The position numbers were made by a program, and so were the translations under genes. This document shows positions 10,380-20,429 of a DNA stretch of 64,000 bases, one piece after another. Every line of letters starts with the position of its first letter. The stretch's first letter is position 1. The notes under the pieces were generated by a model, which searched no databases, was not told where the DNA came from, and saw only the letters and a list, made by a program, of their open reading frames with translations. Source of the stretch: Blepharisma stoltei (Eukaryota; Ciliophora; Heterotrichea; Heterotrichida; Blepharismidae); the NCBI GenBank assembly GCA_914767885.1, contig CAJZBQ010000013.1, positions 62,001 through 126,000 of the forward strand, written 5' to 3'.

Positions 10380-11580
10380 TTAAATTTTACCGACTTTCTT
10401 TTTCACATAATCCTGTGGCAGATTACGTTTAACGATATCATTATAGCTTCTCTTAAATTTTAGCATATCCTCTCTCCTTTCTGTTCTTTTCTTATATCAC
10501 TCATCCAATACCTCTTCTCCTTTATTACTCTCATTTTCATCTTTTTCGGATTTTCTTTCTGAATGCTCTTCAATAAAATGGTTATTATTTTGCTGATTTT
10601 TACATTTGTCAAGCTCTTTTCTAAGCTCGAAAATTGTTTCTTTGCATTTTTTAATCTCATTTTGATACATTTTATTGTGGGATTCCAGCTCTTCTTTCTC
10701 ATGTCGAGATTCTCTAACTCCTCTCCATCAGTGAACAAAACCATTAGAAAAATCCCTATTTTTGCCTAAAAAAACCCACCCTCCTTGACCGAACAAAAAA
10801 TTTTTTTTAGTAGAAAAATTCTTCATGGAAAAAAAAAATTGATATATAAGTGACAGCTAGTATCATGAAATCTGTTTAATTTTAAACAATTTGCGTTTTT
10901 AAAATATAAATTTTACAAATTAAATTAATATTTACCTCCCAAATTTCGAGAATTGGGATTTTTTTAAATTCAGAAAAAAAAATTTTCTTTAAAATTTATA
11001 TATAAAATTTTTTAAAAAAAATTTAACCTCCTTGAGCAGCTTTTTTTTGTTCACCCACGGAGGGGGGAGTAAGCTCTTCTAATAGCAATTCAATCTGTTC
11101 TTTAATAGCTTCGGTCTCGATTTCCTTTTCTTCTTCAGCTTTGTTAATATTTTCTTTGAGCTCTTCGATAGTTTTTTCGTTTTTTTCGTCTTTTTCAAGT
11201 CTCATTTTAAGGAGTTTAAGCTCTGCTTGTGAATTTTTGTAGTCGTTATCTGTATTTTTTATTATAATTATTAATACTAAATCATCATTATTTTTAGCAA
11301 AATTATTTTTAATTCCCTTACGCTTTAAATAATATATTTCTTTTAAATTGTCAATAGTAGATTGGCATCTCGTGGACTCATTTTCATAATCCTGCTCGAT
11401 TTCTTTGATATGGTCAACTAAGCTTTGATAATTTGTTTGCAGAAGTTTGTAGTCACTTTCTAGTTTTGATAATTTTTGAGTAAGCTGGAAGTTTTGCTGT
11501 AGTAAATTTGTGTTTTGAGCTCGAATAAGCTCGATATTGCTACCAAATATTTGAGGGAGAAATTTATTAACTTCAGACAT
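10380..11580 (-). CDS. Coiled-coil protein, unknown function
   Basis: Segments 11580-11070 and 10714-10380, 281 aa, after removing a MITE. Nearly the whole chain is predicted coiled coil by eye (repeated Leu/Ile heptads with Glu/Lys, e.g. LTQKLSKLESDYKLLQ and KCKETIFELRKELDKC), ending in a basic tail (RRED, FKRSYNDIVKRNLP, KKKVGKI). One TGA is read as Trp (EVLDEWYKKR). Join ELRES is in frame. It could be a cytoskeletal or centrosomal scaffold; nothing more specific is supported. Confidence 0.7.
10718..11069. mobile_element. MITE family B as IES (TAA duplication)
   Basis: TAA at 10715-10717 and 11070-11072. Diverged copies of the CTCC...GAACAAAA motif at the left (10719 and 10784 regions) and at the right end (TTGTTCACCCACGGAGGGG). 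Removal of 355 bp keeps the coiled-coil frame. Confidence 0.8.
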
Positions 11581-11799
11581 CGAGAAATCTATTACATTTT
11601 TACTAATAAATTTTTGGTTGAAACTTAGGATTTTACTTTTAAAATTTTAGAATAGATGCTGTTTTAACATATATTATTACAATTAAATAATTTTAGAGAA
11701 TTTTACATAAATATTAGAAATAAATATAAAATTATTCACCTACTTCATATTAAATAAGCTACATCTCCTCCAAATTTAAAAAATCTAATCAGTTATTAT

Positions 11800-13280
11800 A
11801 TGAAGAAAAACAGTATTATAGCACTAAGTGACCCAAACTTTAAAAAGAAGCAAGAAATCCGCCGAATCCAGCCTCTTTTCCGCAAGCAATTTCAATCTCC
11901 CCGCTCCTCTTTAACGTCCTTAGTATCCCCTACCAATCAGCCTCCATCTACCTCAAATTTTCTTCAGATCGATTCTATGTCCCCTGCAGGTGTTCGTCCA
12001 GAAACCGCAGAGCCAGTCCTCCACAGCGACGCCCACATAGAATCCGAAATTAAGCGTTTAATTGGCGAGCGCATTTCTTTAATCAGAGAACTTGTGACTT
12101 ACGGAGAAAAATACGAAAATAAGCTGTGCATGAAAGCCAGATTCAGCCAAATGCTTGGGTACTGCCAAAAACTTGATAGCATGGTAAAAGATGCAGGAAG
12201 CCATATAAAACAAGAAAAAGAGCTCTTTGATAAACTAGAAAGTGGGCTTGGTGTGATAAGATCTCAAGAAAAAAACAAAGAAAGGCTATCACCAATGAAA
12301 AATTATGAAGAAAGTCCGCCTGATACAGAAGAAGGGTTAGAGCATCAGCATTGTGTGGATATTTCTGGGGTAACGTGCTTGGCATACATAAGGGCAAATA
12401 GGGATATGAGTGAATTTGAAGTATCCTTGGCCAGATAAATTTTAATGACTATAGATTATAATTTTTTATATCCAATTTAATTAAAATCAGCATAAATATA
12501 CATGTGGATATAAGCTGTGAAGTTTTTACCTATGAATTTAAGCAATTTCGTTTCAGTATCCCAGAAGTAGTTATAGGTGGAAGATTTCTTTCTCTTGCTG
12601 TAGAATGAGACTTATTCCCCCATTTCTATTTTACTTCCGAAAATGGGTCGCTAAAGCTAGGTTTTGATAGAGAGTATGGAATTCACAAAATTTATATCAT
12701 AGCAAAAATCAGAGGGTTTTATTTTCAGCAGGTCTGCGTGATGTTGACTGAGAAGTCTGATTCTTTTATATTATCAATAGAAGAGCCGAGCATTTCTAAA
12801 TCTCCTATAAAGGCTGAAGTCGCCAAGGAAAGGCTTAAACTCGACTCTAGCGCTGAGCTGATTTCTTCATCAAGAAGAAAAGCTTTTAAACATTTATTAG
12901 AAGAAAAACTAAGTCTGCTAAAAGATGACGGAGGCTTGAAGCTTACATGGGGATCTTCATTATGAGATATGGAAAAAAGGCTTAATAAAAGGAAATCAGA
13001 TATAAGGAAAACCATGTTTAGCTTTTTCAATGTAAAAGCTGATCCTGGACTGTACTCAGACTATGATGTACTGATGCATCAGGATAAAATTAATATCAAC
13101 GGAAACAAAGGCTTGGTGGTTTCTATTAAAATTAACACAATTTTAGACCTGCTGAGGCTGGAAATAAAATATGACAATTTATCAAGAATAATTAAAGAAG
13201 AAGACTATAGAGAAGATTTTTTGTTTTTAAAAAGCCTGAGTTTTGATGGAGAAATCCAGTATGCAACGTTATTCAGGTAA
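11800..13280 (+). CDS. Unknown protein, 477 aa
   Basis: Segments 11800-12423 and 12471-13280. It starts MKKNSIIALSDPNFKKKQ; a Ser/Pro-rich N-terminus is followed by a helical region (residues ~85-165). After a 47-bp IES comes a segment that may be a beta-rich domain (ISCEVFTYEFKQF, LAVEWDLFPHFYF with TGA as Trp, IYIIAKIRGFYFQQVCVML), then a helical C-terminus. A second TGA-Trp occurs at SSLWDMEK. The long continuous frame with TGA as Trp supports one gene. A C2-like fold is a guess only. Transcribed divergently from the coiled-coil gene, 219 bp away. Confidence 0.65.
12424..12470. other. Short IES (47 bp)
   Basis: Both sides carry TATCC. Removal between TA at 12422-12423 and 12469-12470 joins EFEV to SNLIKISINIHVD in frame and skips TAA codons. 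Confidence 0.7.
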
Positions 13281-13457
13281 AATTAAAATATTTTTTAAAA
13301 TATAAAAGCAAAATTATTTTGATTTTTTAAAATTTTTGCGTTTTGTTATTCAGGTCACTGGAATTTGAATATTTTATCCGTCAAATTTCGATGTCACGCT
13401 AATTTTAACAAATTTAATCATACCGTTTTAATAAAGAGGATTATATTAATTCCTCAC

Positions 13458-14423
13458 TTAAGAAGAGGTTCTTGAGCGCAAGAATTCCAAAAGATAAATT
13501 GGTAAGAGCGAGTTGACGAATAGTCTTCCTACAAAGCTCCAATACCCAACGTAAAATCCCCATACGGATTCTCTATGCAGTGTTTTGAAAAAACAGTCTA
13601 AGAAGTTTCTGTAAATTTCTTTCCCTTCTTTTTGGACCTGCAGCTTAGTTTTAATGTTGTCAAATGGCAAGGCGAAGATCCCGCCTGTAATAGATGCAAA
13701 AATTGCTGCCAAAGGTTTTACTCCAGTCACGTCTCCCCAGTTATTGGCCCAAAAAGACTTAGCTTGATCATAGGTGCCAAGCATGCCGAAAGCTATCATA
13801 GATTTTTGAAGGGAGTTTGCGAAAGCTCCTTTAAGCATAATCCTACCAAAATGACCTTACAATACATTTCACAGCTACTCCATGTTTTTTCTATAAAATT
13901 TCTATTGCTATAATATAAAATTCAGCTTATTTTTCCAATAAAGCTTATCTTTCCCTAAAAGGGTAGGGACTGATGCCAAGCCTTGATAATGGTATGCCAA
14001 TTCTGGTTTAAGCACAGGGCTTGCTTGCATTCTTGTAAGGATCACATCAAGAGGGTTCAAAAGGTAAGTAAGTACAAAAGCAGCCGTCATAGAACAGGCT
14101 GTTCTTCTCATGGTAGAAACTGAGTGGTATCTATCTTGGCTTTCTGCTTTTGAGACGAAATGATAATATATATAAGTTCTCCCAATGCCAAAAGTGAAAG
14201 TTCTTAATAAGGCTGGGCCAAAACCTGTATACAAAGCTGACCATCCTTTTTGAGAGATTGCTGTATGTGCCAAAGGGCTGCCTCTTATGATCTCTACCTT
14301 TTGATTTATAGCGAGGACCTGCTGTTGAACTTTCATAAAATCGAAAGGCTGAGATATCAGCAGTGGAAGTGTACTAGCAATTGCTCCTAAGGCGGCTCCA
14401 GGTGATTGACGAGAGTCGGACAT
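13458..14423 (-). CDS. Mitochondrial carrier family (SLC25) transporter
   Basis: Segments 14423-13946 and 13843-13458, 287 aa, the family's usual size. Three signature motifs of the PxDxxK/R type are present, one per repeat: QPFDFMKVQ (residue ~25), NPLDVILTRMQ (~125) and LPFDNIKTKLQ (~220), with odd-numbered helices rich in Gly/Ala. These inner-membrane proteins exchange metabolites. The substrate is not clear; overall look is closest to oxoglutarate/dicarboxylate carriers. The join GKD-RIMLKGAF is at a shared TA and in frame. Confidence 0.9.
13844..13945. other. IES in the carrier gene (102 bp)
   Basis: Minus-strand TA pairs at 13947-13946 and 13845-13844; removal restores a full third carrier repeat. 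The insert contains stops in the host frame. Confidence 0.75.
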
Positions 14424-14502
14424 ATTATTGGTAAATGGTTAAAAATTAAAAAGCAAGTTTCAATAAATTGGCTTAAGGGATTTTAGGATTTAGGATTAAT
14501 AT

Positions 14503-14784
14503 TTACTTAATTTTGGTCACCGGGTCGCCTTGCAGCTTTTCTCTAAATTCTCACGATCTTTTTTTGGACAGTCGGGATGCTTGCCTCAGTAGAACTTGAT
14601 ACCAGTTATACGAACCAGTCCTCCTGATGGGGAGGGCTTGCACTGTTTTCCAATGAGTGGCTGTGACAGCTTCTTCGACTCTTCTTGAGTCCCAGGTTAA
14701 GGACTTCCTCAAAATTGGCTTATGGTAATCCTTAAAATTTCTTAATATAATCCGTTGGTAAAATTTCTTATCGGGCATGATCAA
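14503..14784 (-). CDS. Small basic protein, 93 aa, unknown
   Basis: ORF MIMPDKKFYQRIIL to DPVTKIK, open to TAA at 14503-14505 when TGA is Trp (KKRSWEFREKL). Rich in Arg, Lys and aromatic residues, as in small mitochondrial complex or ribosomal proteins, but I cannot name it. Its first ~10 codons are repeated in inverted orientation at 15717-15745 (a truncated copy). The initiator could be the first or the third codon. Confidence 0.5.
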
Positions 14785-15017
14785 ACCAGATGATAATATG
14801 AATTTTAAAAAGAAGCATTAATATTTTAAGTCTAGAATCTAATAATTCAGATAAAATAAGGGCACTGTTGACATGTAGGCTGAAGCAAGAAAACTGATCG
14901 CTGACATAGAGAGTTCAGGTAAATAATTCCCGATGTGCTGCAAAAGTGCATAGAGACTCGCTTTATATCGTGATTTCCGATAGCTTGAGATCAAGAAACC
15001 TGCCTTATATGTACCTC
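14750..15017. repeat. Left arm of a ~265-bp inverted duplication
   Basis: Reverse complement of 15479-15745 with scattered differences. It contains the start of the 93-aa gene and a degenerate minus-strand copy of the 69-aa gene (frame broken by insertions around 14975 and in-frame stops). Confidence 0.85.
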
Positions 15018-15039
15018 CTAATTATTTTATATTTTAATT

Positions 15040-15440
15040 AGTGGAAAATAATCACACATAGCCATTATTTTGACACACCCAAAATATAAAATGGCATGAA
15101 TTCTTTATTCTATGTATTTCATAATGGATTTTGCAAGTTTAATTTCTTTTAAAATTTAAATTTTTAAGATATAACTTCAAATTAAAGATGGCGAAAATAA
15201 AAGTTAATAAGTATGCTATTTTAAATTTGTGCTCAAATCCAAAACGCGGAAATTAAAGCTCTATATAAGGTGAGATTGTAATTAAATTTGTAAAGAATTT
15301 GTGCTGCTGCGAAAAAAGTTCTTAGTGTTTTGAATTTAAATATATAGCTTCAAATTAAAGATGGCGAAAATAAATGTTAATAAGTAATAATTTTAATCAA
15401 AATAGTAATAATAATATGGCGTGACAAAATAATCACTACG
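15040..15440. mobile_element. Small TIR-like insert in the duplication spacer
   Basis: Imperfect inverted ends (CATAGCCATTATTTTGACAC versus the complement of GTGACAAAATAATCACTACG). It contains two direct copies (15174-15212, 15347-15386) of a 39-bp block with AATTAAAGATGGCGAAAATA, and a motif at 15223-15262 shared with the LINE 3' region at 62974-63013. No ORF. Confidence 0.45.
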
Positions 15441-15466
15441 TATGAATTTTTTCGATTAAATAAAAT

Positions 15467-15676
15467 ATGAGCTATCAAGAGGTAAGTATAAGGCAGGTTT
15501 CTCTATCTCAGGCTATCGGAAACCACGATAAAGCGAGTCTCTATGCACTCTTGCAGCACATCGAGCATTATTTACCTGAACTCTCTAGTCATCGATCAGC
15601 TTTATTGCTTCAGTCTACATGCCAACAGTGTGTTTATTTTTATCAGAATTATCAGATTCTAGACTTAAAAAATTAA
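15467..15676 (+). CDS. Small protein, 69 aa, unknown
   Basis: ORF MSYQEVSIRQVSLSQ to QNYQILDLKN. Helical, Leu/Gln-rich, with two Cys (TCQQCVYF). The intact copy lies in the right arm of the inverted duplication; the left-arm copy is degenerate, which suggests this copy is the selected one. No family recognised. Confidence 0.45.
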   Translation: MSYQEVSIRQVSLSQAIGNHDKASLYALLQHIEHYLPELSSHRSALLLQSTCQQCVYFYQNYQILDLKN

Positions 15677-15745
15677 TCATTTTTTTTAAGATTTATAACA
15701 ACCTCTGGTTCCTTCATGCCCGATAAGAAATTTTACCAACGGATT
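15479..15745. repeat. Right arm of the inverted duplication
   Basis: Matches the left arm; it carries the intact 69-aa ORF and a truncated copy of the 93-aa gene's first codons (MPDKKFYQRI, then divergence). Confidence 0.85.
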
Positions 15746-15796
15746 TATATAACAGCATGATCCATAAACATGCATCGATTAATTAGAATCAAGGTA

Positions 15797-17731
15797 TTAA
15801 AAAGCAGAATATCCTTTATTATTTATAAAGCTTACCAAATCATTAATTTCTACCTCTGTTTCTTCATGTGTATTTAAAGATTTTACCCTAACCTTCCCTC
15901 TCTCTATTTCGCTTTCCCCAATCCACACAATAAACCCAATTCCTACCTCACCCGCATACCCAGCTTGACCCTTTGAATCTGATTTTTCTTTATAGCTCAT
16001 TTCACAAGGTATCCCACCATTCCACAGCAAATTACAAATTTTAAGCCTCTCCTTTACCAATAAATATTTGTTTGACGACCCTGCTTGTGCTACCAAAACT
16101 GATCTTTTTGGGTGCAAAATTTTCTCATTTTTATATTTTTCTTCTAAAAATGCAAAAATTCTTTCCACGCCTAAAGAAACTCCGACAGCTGGGGTATTTA
16201 CTTTATTTTCGCTTAATTTGGCAATTAAATTGTCATATCTGCCGCCTCCAGCAATTGAGCCTAAACTTGTGTCAGTTTTGAGCAAAATTGCTTCATATAT
16301 AAGTCCAGTGTAATAGTCAAGCCCTCTAGCCAAGCTTAAGTCTAAGCTTAAATATTGGGTTGTGCCTAATACATCAGTAAATTCAAATAATTTTTCTAGC
16401 TCAGACAATGCAAGATTTCCTGTTTCATTTTCTGTTATTTCTTTGAATTTTTTGAGTTCTGATAAAATGCTTCAGGCTTCACCTTTGATTCTTACGTATT
16501 TTCCTATAGAATCCGCGACATCTTCTGTGATCCCTTTTTCAATCATTTCTTGTTTTACTGTGTTTCAGTCTTCTTTATCGAGTTTGTCAATAGATGATGA
16601 TATATTTTGGCATTTTTCTATAGGACAGCCAGCTACTTTTAGTAAAGCGTCTAATAGAAGTCGGTGGCTTACCTTTATAATAAATTTCAGATCTAGTTTT
16701 TCAAGGATTTCTACAATAATTTTCAGGATTTCGGCTTCTTGGATCATTGTGACGCCTTTTCCTATGATATCGAAATCGCATTGATAGAACTCTCTATATC
16801 TGCCTTTAGAGGCTTGTGACTGCTCTCGGCGATAAACTTTCCCTAATTGATATACTAAATATATGCTCTGCCTTATTTTTTATTATAAAATAATATTTCT
16901 TTGGTCAGGGATACCTTTTTCAATTAAAAAGCCGATTCATAGCAACATATCTTGCTAATGGGACTGTTAAATCGTAGCGTAAGGATAAAATTTCGCCACC
17001 TTGGTCTGCAAGATTATAAATTAGTTTTGCGCCTTCTTCTCCGTATTTTTCTGTTAGTGTTTCTGTCAATTCCATTACAGGTGTATCTAATTGTCCTGCA
17101 AGATGTTTAGAAAACACTGCTCGGACTGTTTCAAAGACTTTTTCTCTTATTGCCATTTGCTCACTCCCCCCCCCCCCCTCCGTGAGCGAACAAAACCATT
17201 AGAAAAATCGCCATTTTTTGACCAAAAACCCACCCTCCGTGAGTGAACAAAAATTTTTTTTAATAGAAAAAATTTTAATGGAAAAAAATTTTGATATATA
17301 AGTGATAATTAGTATAATGAAATCTAGAGCTAATTCTGTTTAATTTTAAACAAATTGCGTTTTAAAACATAAATTTTGCAAATTAAATTAATATTTGCTT
17401 CCCAATTTTTGCAAATTAGGATTTTTTTAAATTTCGAAAAAAAATATTTTTTATAAAATTTTATATAAATTTTTTTTTAAAAAAAAAAAAATTAACCCCC
17501 CTCCGTGAGCGAACAAAATTTTTTTGTTCGCTCACGGAGGGGGGGGGGGGAGTCAGGAGAAAAATCCCTCATCCCTTTCGCTACCTTTGGGGTATATTTT
17601 TTATGAGAAATTTGATCATTAGCCTCACTTGAATAACTTCTTGATAAAAAGAAACTCTGGCTTATAGGAGATTTTCTTATGATTTTGCTATAAAAACTCA
17701 TAGGAAATCTTCTCATCATGGTTGGTATCAT
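15797..17731 (-). CDS. Histidyl-tRNA synthetase
   Basis: Segments 17731-17553, 17160-16914 and 16852-15797 give 493 aa. An N-terminal presequence ([20 protein letters not shown]) suggests mitochondrial or dual targeting. Class II motifs are intact only after both inserts are removed: [18 protein letters not shown] (motif 1), [45 protein letters not shown] (motif 2), then His[11 protein letters not shown] and HisB GGGRYDNL, motif 3 GVERIF and the anticodon-binding domain. TGA is read as Trp in LDKEDWNT. It charges tRNA-His. Both joins are gap-free against the family. Confidence 0.96.
16853..16913. other. IES in HisRS (61 bp)
   Basis: TA-bounded (minus TA at 16913-16912 and 16852-16851). Removal yields [15 protein letters not shown], aligned without gap to HisRS motif 2. 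Confidence 0.88.
17164..17552. mobile_element. MITE family B as IES in HisRS (TCA/TGA duplication)
   Basis: TCA at 17161-17163 and 17553-17555 on the plus strand (TGA on the coding strand). Excision with one copy retained gives FSPEQMAIRE, the canonical motif, so the junction is not TA. Copies of the GTGAGCGAACAAAA motif are at both ends, with a hairpin at the higher-coordinate end. Nearly identical to the MITEs at 26654 and 60551. Confidence 0.9.
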
Positions 17732-17891
17732 TATGATTATTTTAACTTGATATTTTATTTAACTCACTTAATAGGTTTTTTATTATATTTATAAATTTTG
17801 TGTCTTAAGATCATAAATGCTTGAAAGGAAAATCTAATTTAATTATTGAATTATTTTTTTGTATATATTTATATATTAGATTGAGACCTCA

Positions 17892-20048
17892 TTATTTAAT
17901 AATTCAATATATATCAATATGTTTTATAATAAAATTTGTGGGCTCTCAAACCGGTTTACTCTTTAAATAAAGGGAGTAAGTAAATAAATCAAAAGGATTA
18001 TTGCTTTTTGGCTTCTCATGCATATGGCTCGTTTCTACATGCTTGTATCCAGGATTTTGAGGTGGCATGTGAGAAGTTTGGCTTGGCATATGAGCTTGAG
18101 AAGTTTGGCTTGGCATATGAGCTTGAGAAGCAGGCACTCCTGCTGGCTGTGGATTTACAATTGCATACCACTGTTGAAAAGTGTAAGGATAAGGAATCCC
18201 ATGGGTGCTTTGGTACATTTGTGCCATCATCTGATATTGCTGTAGTAATACATTAGAGTTCCCACTATTATTTTGTGGCTTTGCTGAGTGGATTATATGA
18301 GCTTTTTTCTTTTCTTCTTCTACAAGCTGGGCAAATGGGTCTGGCCCACTTGAAAGAAGGTTATTTTGCATTTGAGAAAATGGGTCTTGGCTAGCTGGGG
18401 CCTGTTGATAACCAGTGGATTGAGGATATGAAGGGTTTCTAGGGTCTTGGCTCGGGTATGGAGCAAATGATACGTCAGTTAAAGGGTTTTGGCCTGACTG
18501 AGGAGGGTAGTTATTACGAGGTGGAGATTGTAATGGTGGCTGGGAATATTGTCCAGGGAAAGAAGTAGTCAGAGGAGCTGGCTGAGGGCGTTGGCTTTGG
18601 AAAGCATTTTGAGACTGAGGATTTTGGAGTTGAGGGTTTTGGGGTGGATGCTGAGGGTTTTGGGGTGGATGCTGAGGGTTTTGGGGTGGATATTGAGGAT
18701 TTTGGGGTGGATGCTGAGGATTTTGGGGTGGATGCTGAGGATTTTGAGGCTGAGGTGGGTATTGGCTAGGGAAAGGGTTATTTTGAGCTGGATTTTGGGC
18801 TGTTTGCTGGTATGGGCTTGGAAAAGTACTAGTCTGTGGAGGCTGAATTGGGGGCTGAGGATAAGGATTAGGAAAAGCCTGAGGTGGTGAGCTATAAGAT
18901 GGAACAGAGCTCTGAGGCTGGGGCGGCGAACTGTATGATGGAACAGTGGTTTGAGGCTGAGGAGGTGGAAAAGATGGAAATGCTTGAGAAGCTTGATTAG
19001 CATTTTGATAATTATAAGGAATCTGCTGCACCTTCGGGGAGGTATCTGCTGGTGCTTGATTTCTTTGTGCTTGATTCCAATTTCCAGCCATATTCTGAGG
19101 TGGCGGAAATGAGGCCTGGAATCCTCCAGAATTGCCACCTACATTTCCAGTCTGTGGTGAGTACCCTCCATTATTAACCTGAGGGTTTTGATACTGATTT
19201 GGCGTATTTCCTCCTGTTTGTCCATAAGAATTTTGAGGTGGCTGCCTAGCCTGCTGATTTTGATAATACCCTGGGTCAAAAATCCCAAATTGTCCTGGGT
19301 TTTGATACTGAGTCTCTTGTCCAGGAGGTTTTGGTATAGCTTGAGTATTCTGCGGCCTAGAAATCGTAGGGACATTTTGTGGTTGCTGAAATCCGCTCCA
19401 CGTTTCAGTGCTTTTAGGTTCTTCTTCAAAATCTATAAGACTTTTAATGACTGGGGCTTGCTGTGCTGGTGGAGGCTGAGCATAAGTTTGTTGTGCTGGT
19501 GGAGGCTGAGGATAAGTTTGATATTGGGGCTGAGGTACTGGTGGTTGCTGTGGAGGATTTGCAGGCGCTTTTACAACAGGCTCTTGCTTTCGTTGGCTAT
19601 TTTCTGCTTTGCTTTCATCATACCAGCGTTTTTCTGCATATTTTAATCTAATGAAATCTCGAAGTCTGGCTTGATCTTTAATATCCTATAATAACTTAAG
19701 CTTATTTTTGCATTTTTTTATTATATTTTTTTAATTATTTATATAGAAAAATATATCAGGGATAGGATAAGACCTGAGGTCATGCTTCGCCATCCAAACT
19801 TGGGTCGCTTTTTCATTGCCCCACTGTTGGAGCTTTTCGACTTCTGCTGCTGAAAAATTGCATGTAGAAAGACCTTTTACACGATGATTGAACTCTCGAT
19901 GAAGGCCTCCGCATATTGAGCACAGAAAAATTCCGAAGTCAACGATGGTATAGGTGGTTCCAGCTTGTTGGCAATCAAAGCAGCGCTTATTTGAAGGAAC
20001 TTTTCGGAGATCTTGTAAGATGCTTGCTGGGTCAGGTGTCTTTTTCAT
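17892..20048 (-). CDS. ArfGAP-domain protein, AGFG/Hrb-like
   Basis: Segments 20048-19756 and 19683-17892. The ArfGAP zinc finger is at residues ~20-45 (CFDCQQAG, then CSICGGLHRE), followed by FIRLKYAEKRWY after the IES. A ~500-residue Pro/Gln/Asn-rich region follows with short tandem NPQHPPQ repeats (about 18630-18760) and an EH-domain-binding NPF next to DLF (NNPFDLF) near the end. ArfGAPs activate GTP hydrolysis on Arf; AGFG proteins link cargo to endocytic adaptors. If TGA at 17946 is Trp, the frame runs on to TAA at 17892-17894; the last ~20 residues look less convincing and could hide another IES. Confidence 0.88.
18625..18770. repeat. Tandem Pro/Gln-coding repeats in the ArfGAP gene
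   Basis: Repeats of a 21-bp unit reading GGGGTGGATGCTGAGG plus TTTTG on the plus strand, i.e. coding-strand NPQHPPQ, about six copies with variants (NPQYPPQ). Confidence 0.85.
19684..19755. other. IES in the ArfGAP gene (72 bp)
   Basis: Minus-strand GATA repeats; removal joins YPIPD to IKDQARLRDFIRLKY. Confidence 0.85.
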
Positions 20049-20429
20049 TTTTATTTATATAATTGGACTATTATTTTTGGGTAGGGACATTTCTTGAATC
20101 TCATAATTCTGTGACAATTTTTGGTTTAATATTTTCTTATTGTAATTTGTGTATATATTGATATAAGGAATAAAAAACTGGGGAATTTTCTCTGAAAAAA
20201 AATTTAAGACGGATAATTGCTTGTTATGACATAGGATTTTAAATATACGTTAATAAAATAAAAGGTTATTTGGAGAAAAGAAAAGAGAGGAATTCGGTTA
20301 AAGAAAATAATATTTATAGCAAAATGATAAAAAGCTATGCTTAATATTCCAAGATTTAGATATATAGATATAAATAATTTTGATAATATAGTGCTATTTA
20401 TTTCTAGATTATTTAGTGTAAAAAGTGGA
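20049..20429. other. Intergenic spacer, AT-rich
   Basis: Between the ArfGAP start and the end of the reductase-MORN gene; no ORF or motif recognised. Confidence 0.4.

Noticed and set aside
18549-18890. Long plus-strand ORF rich in Leu/Arg/Trp
   Set aside because: It is the complement of the Pro/Gln repeat region of the ArfGAP gene.
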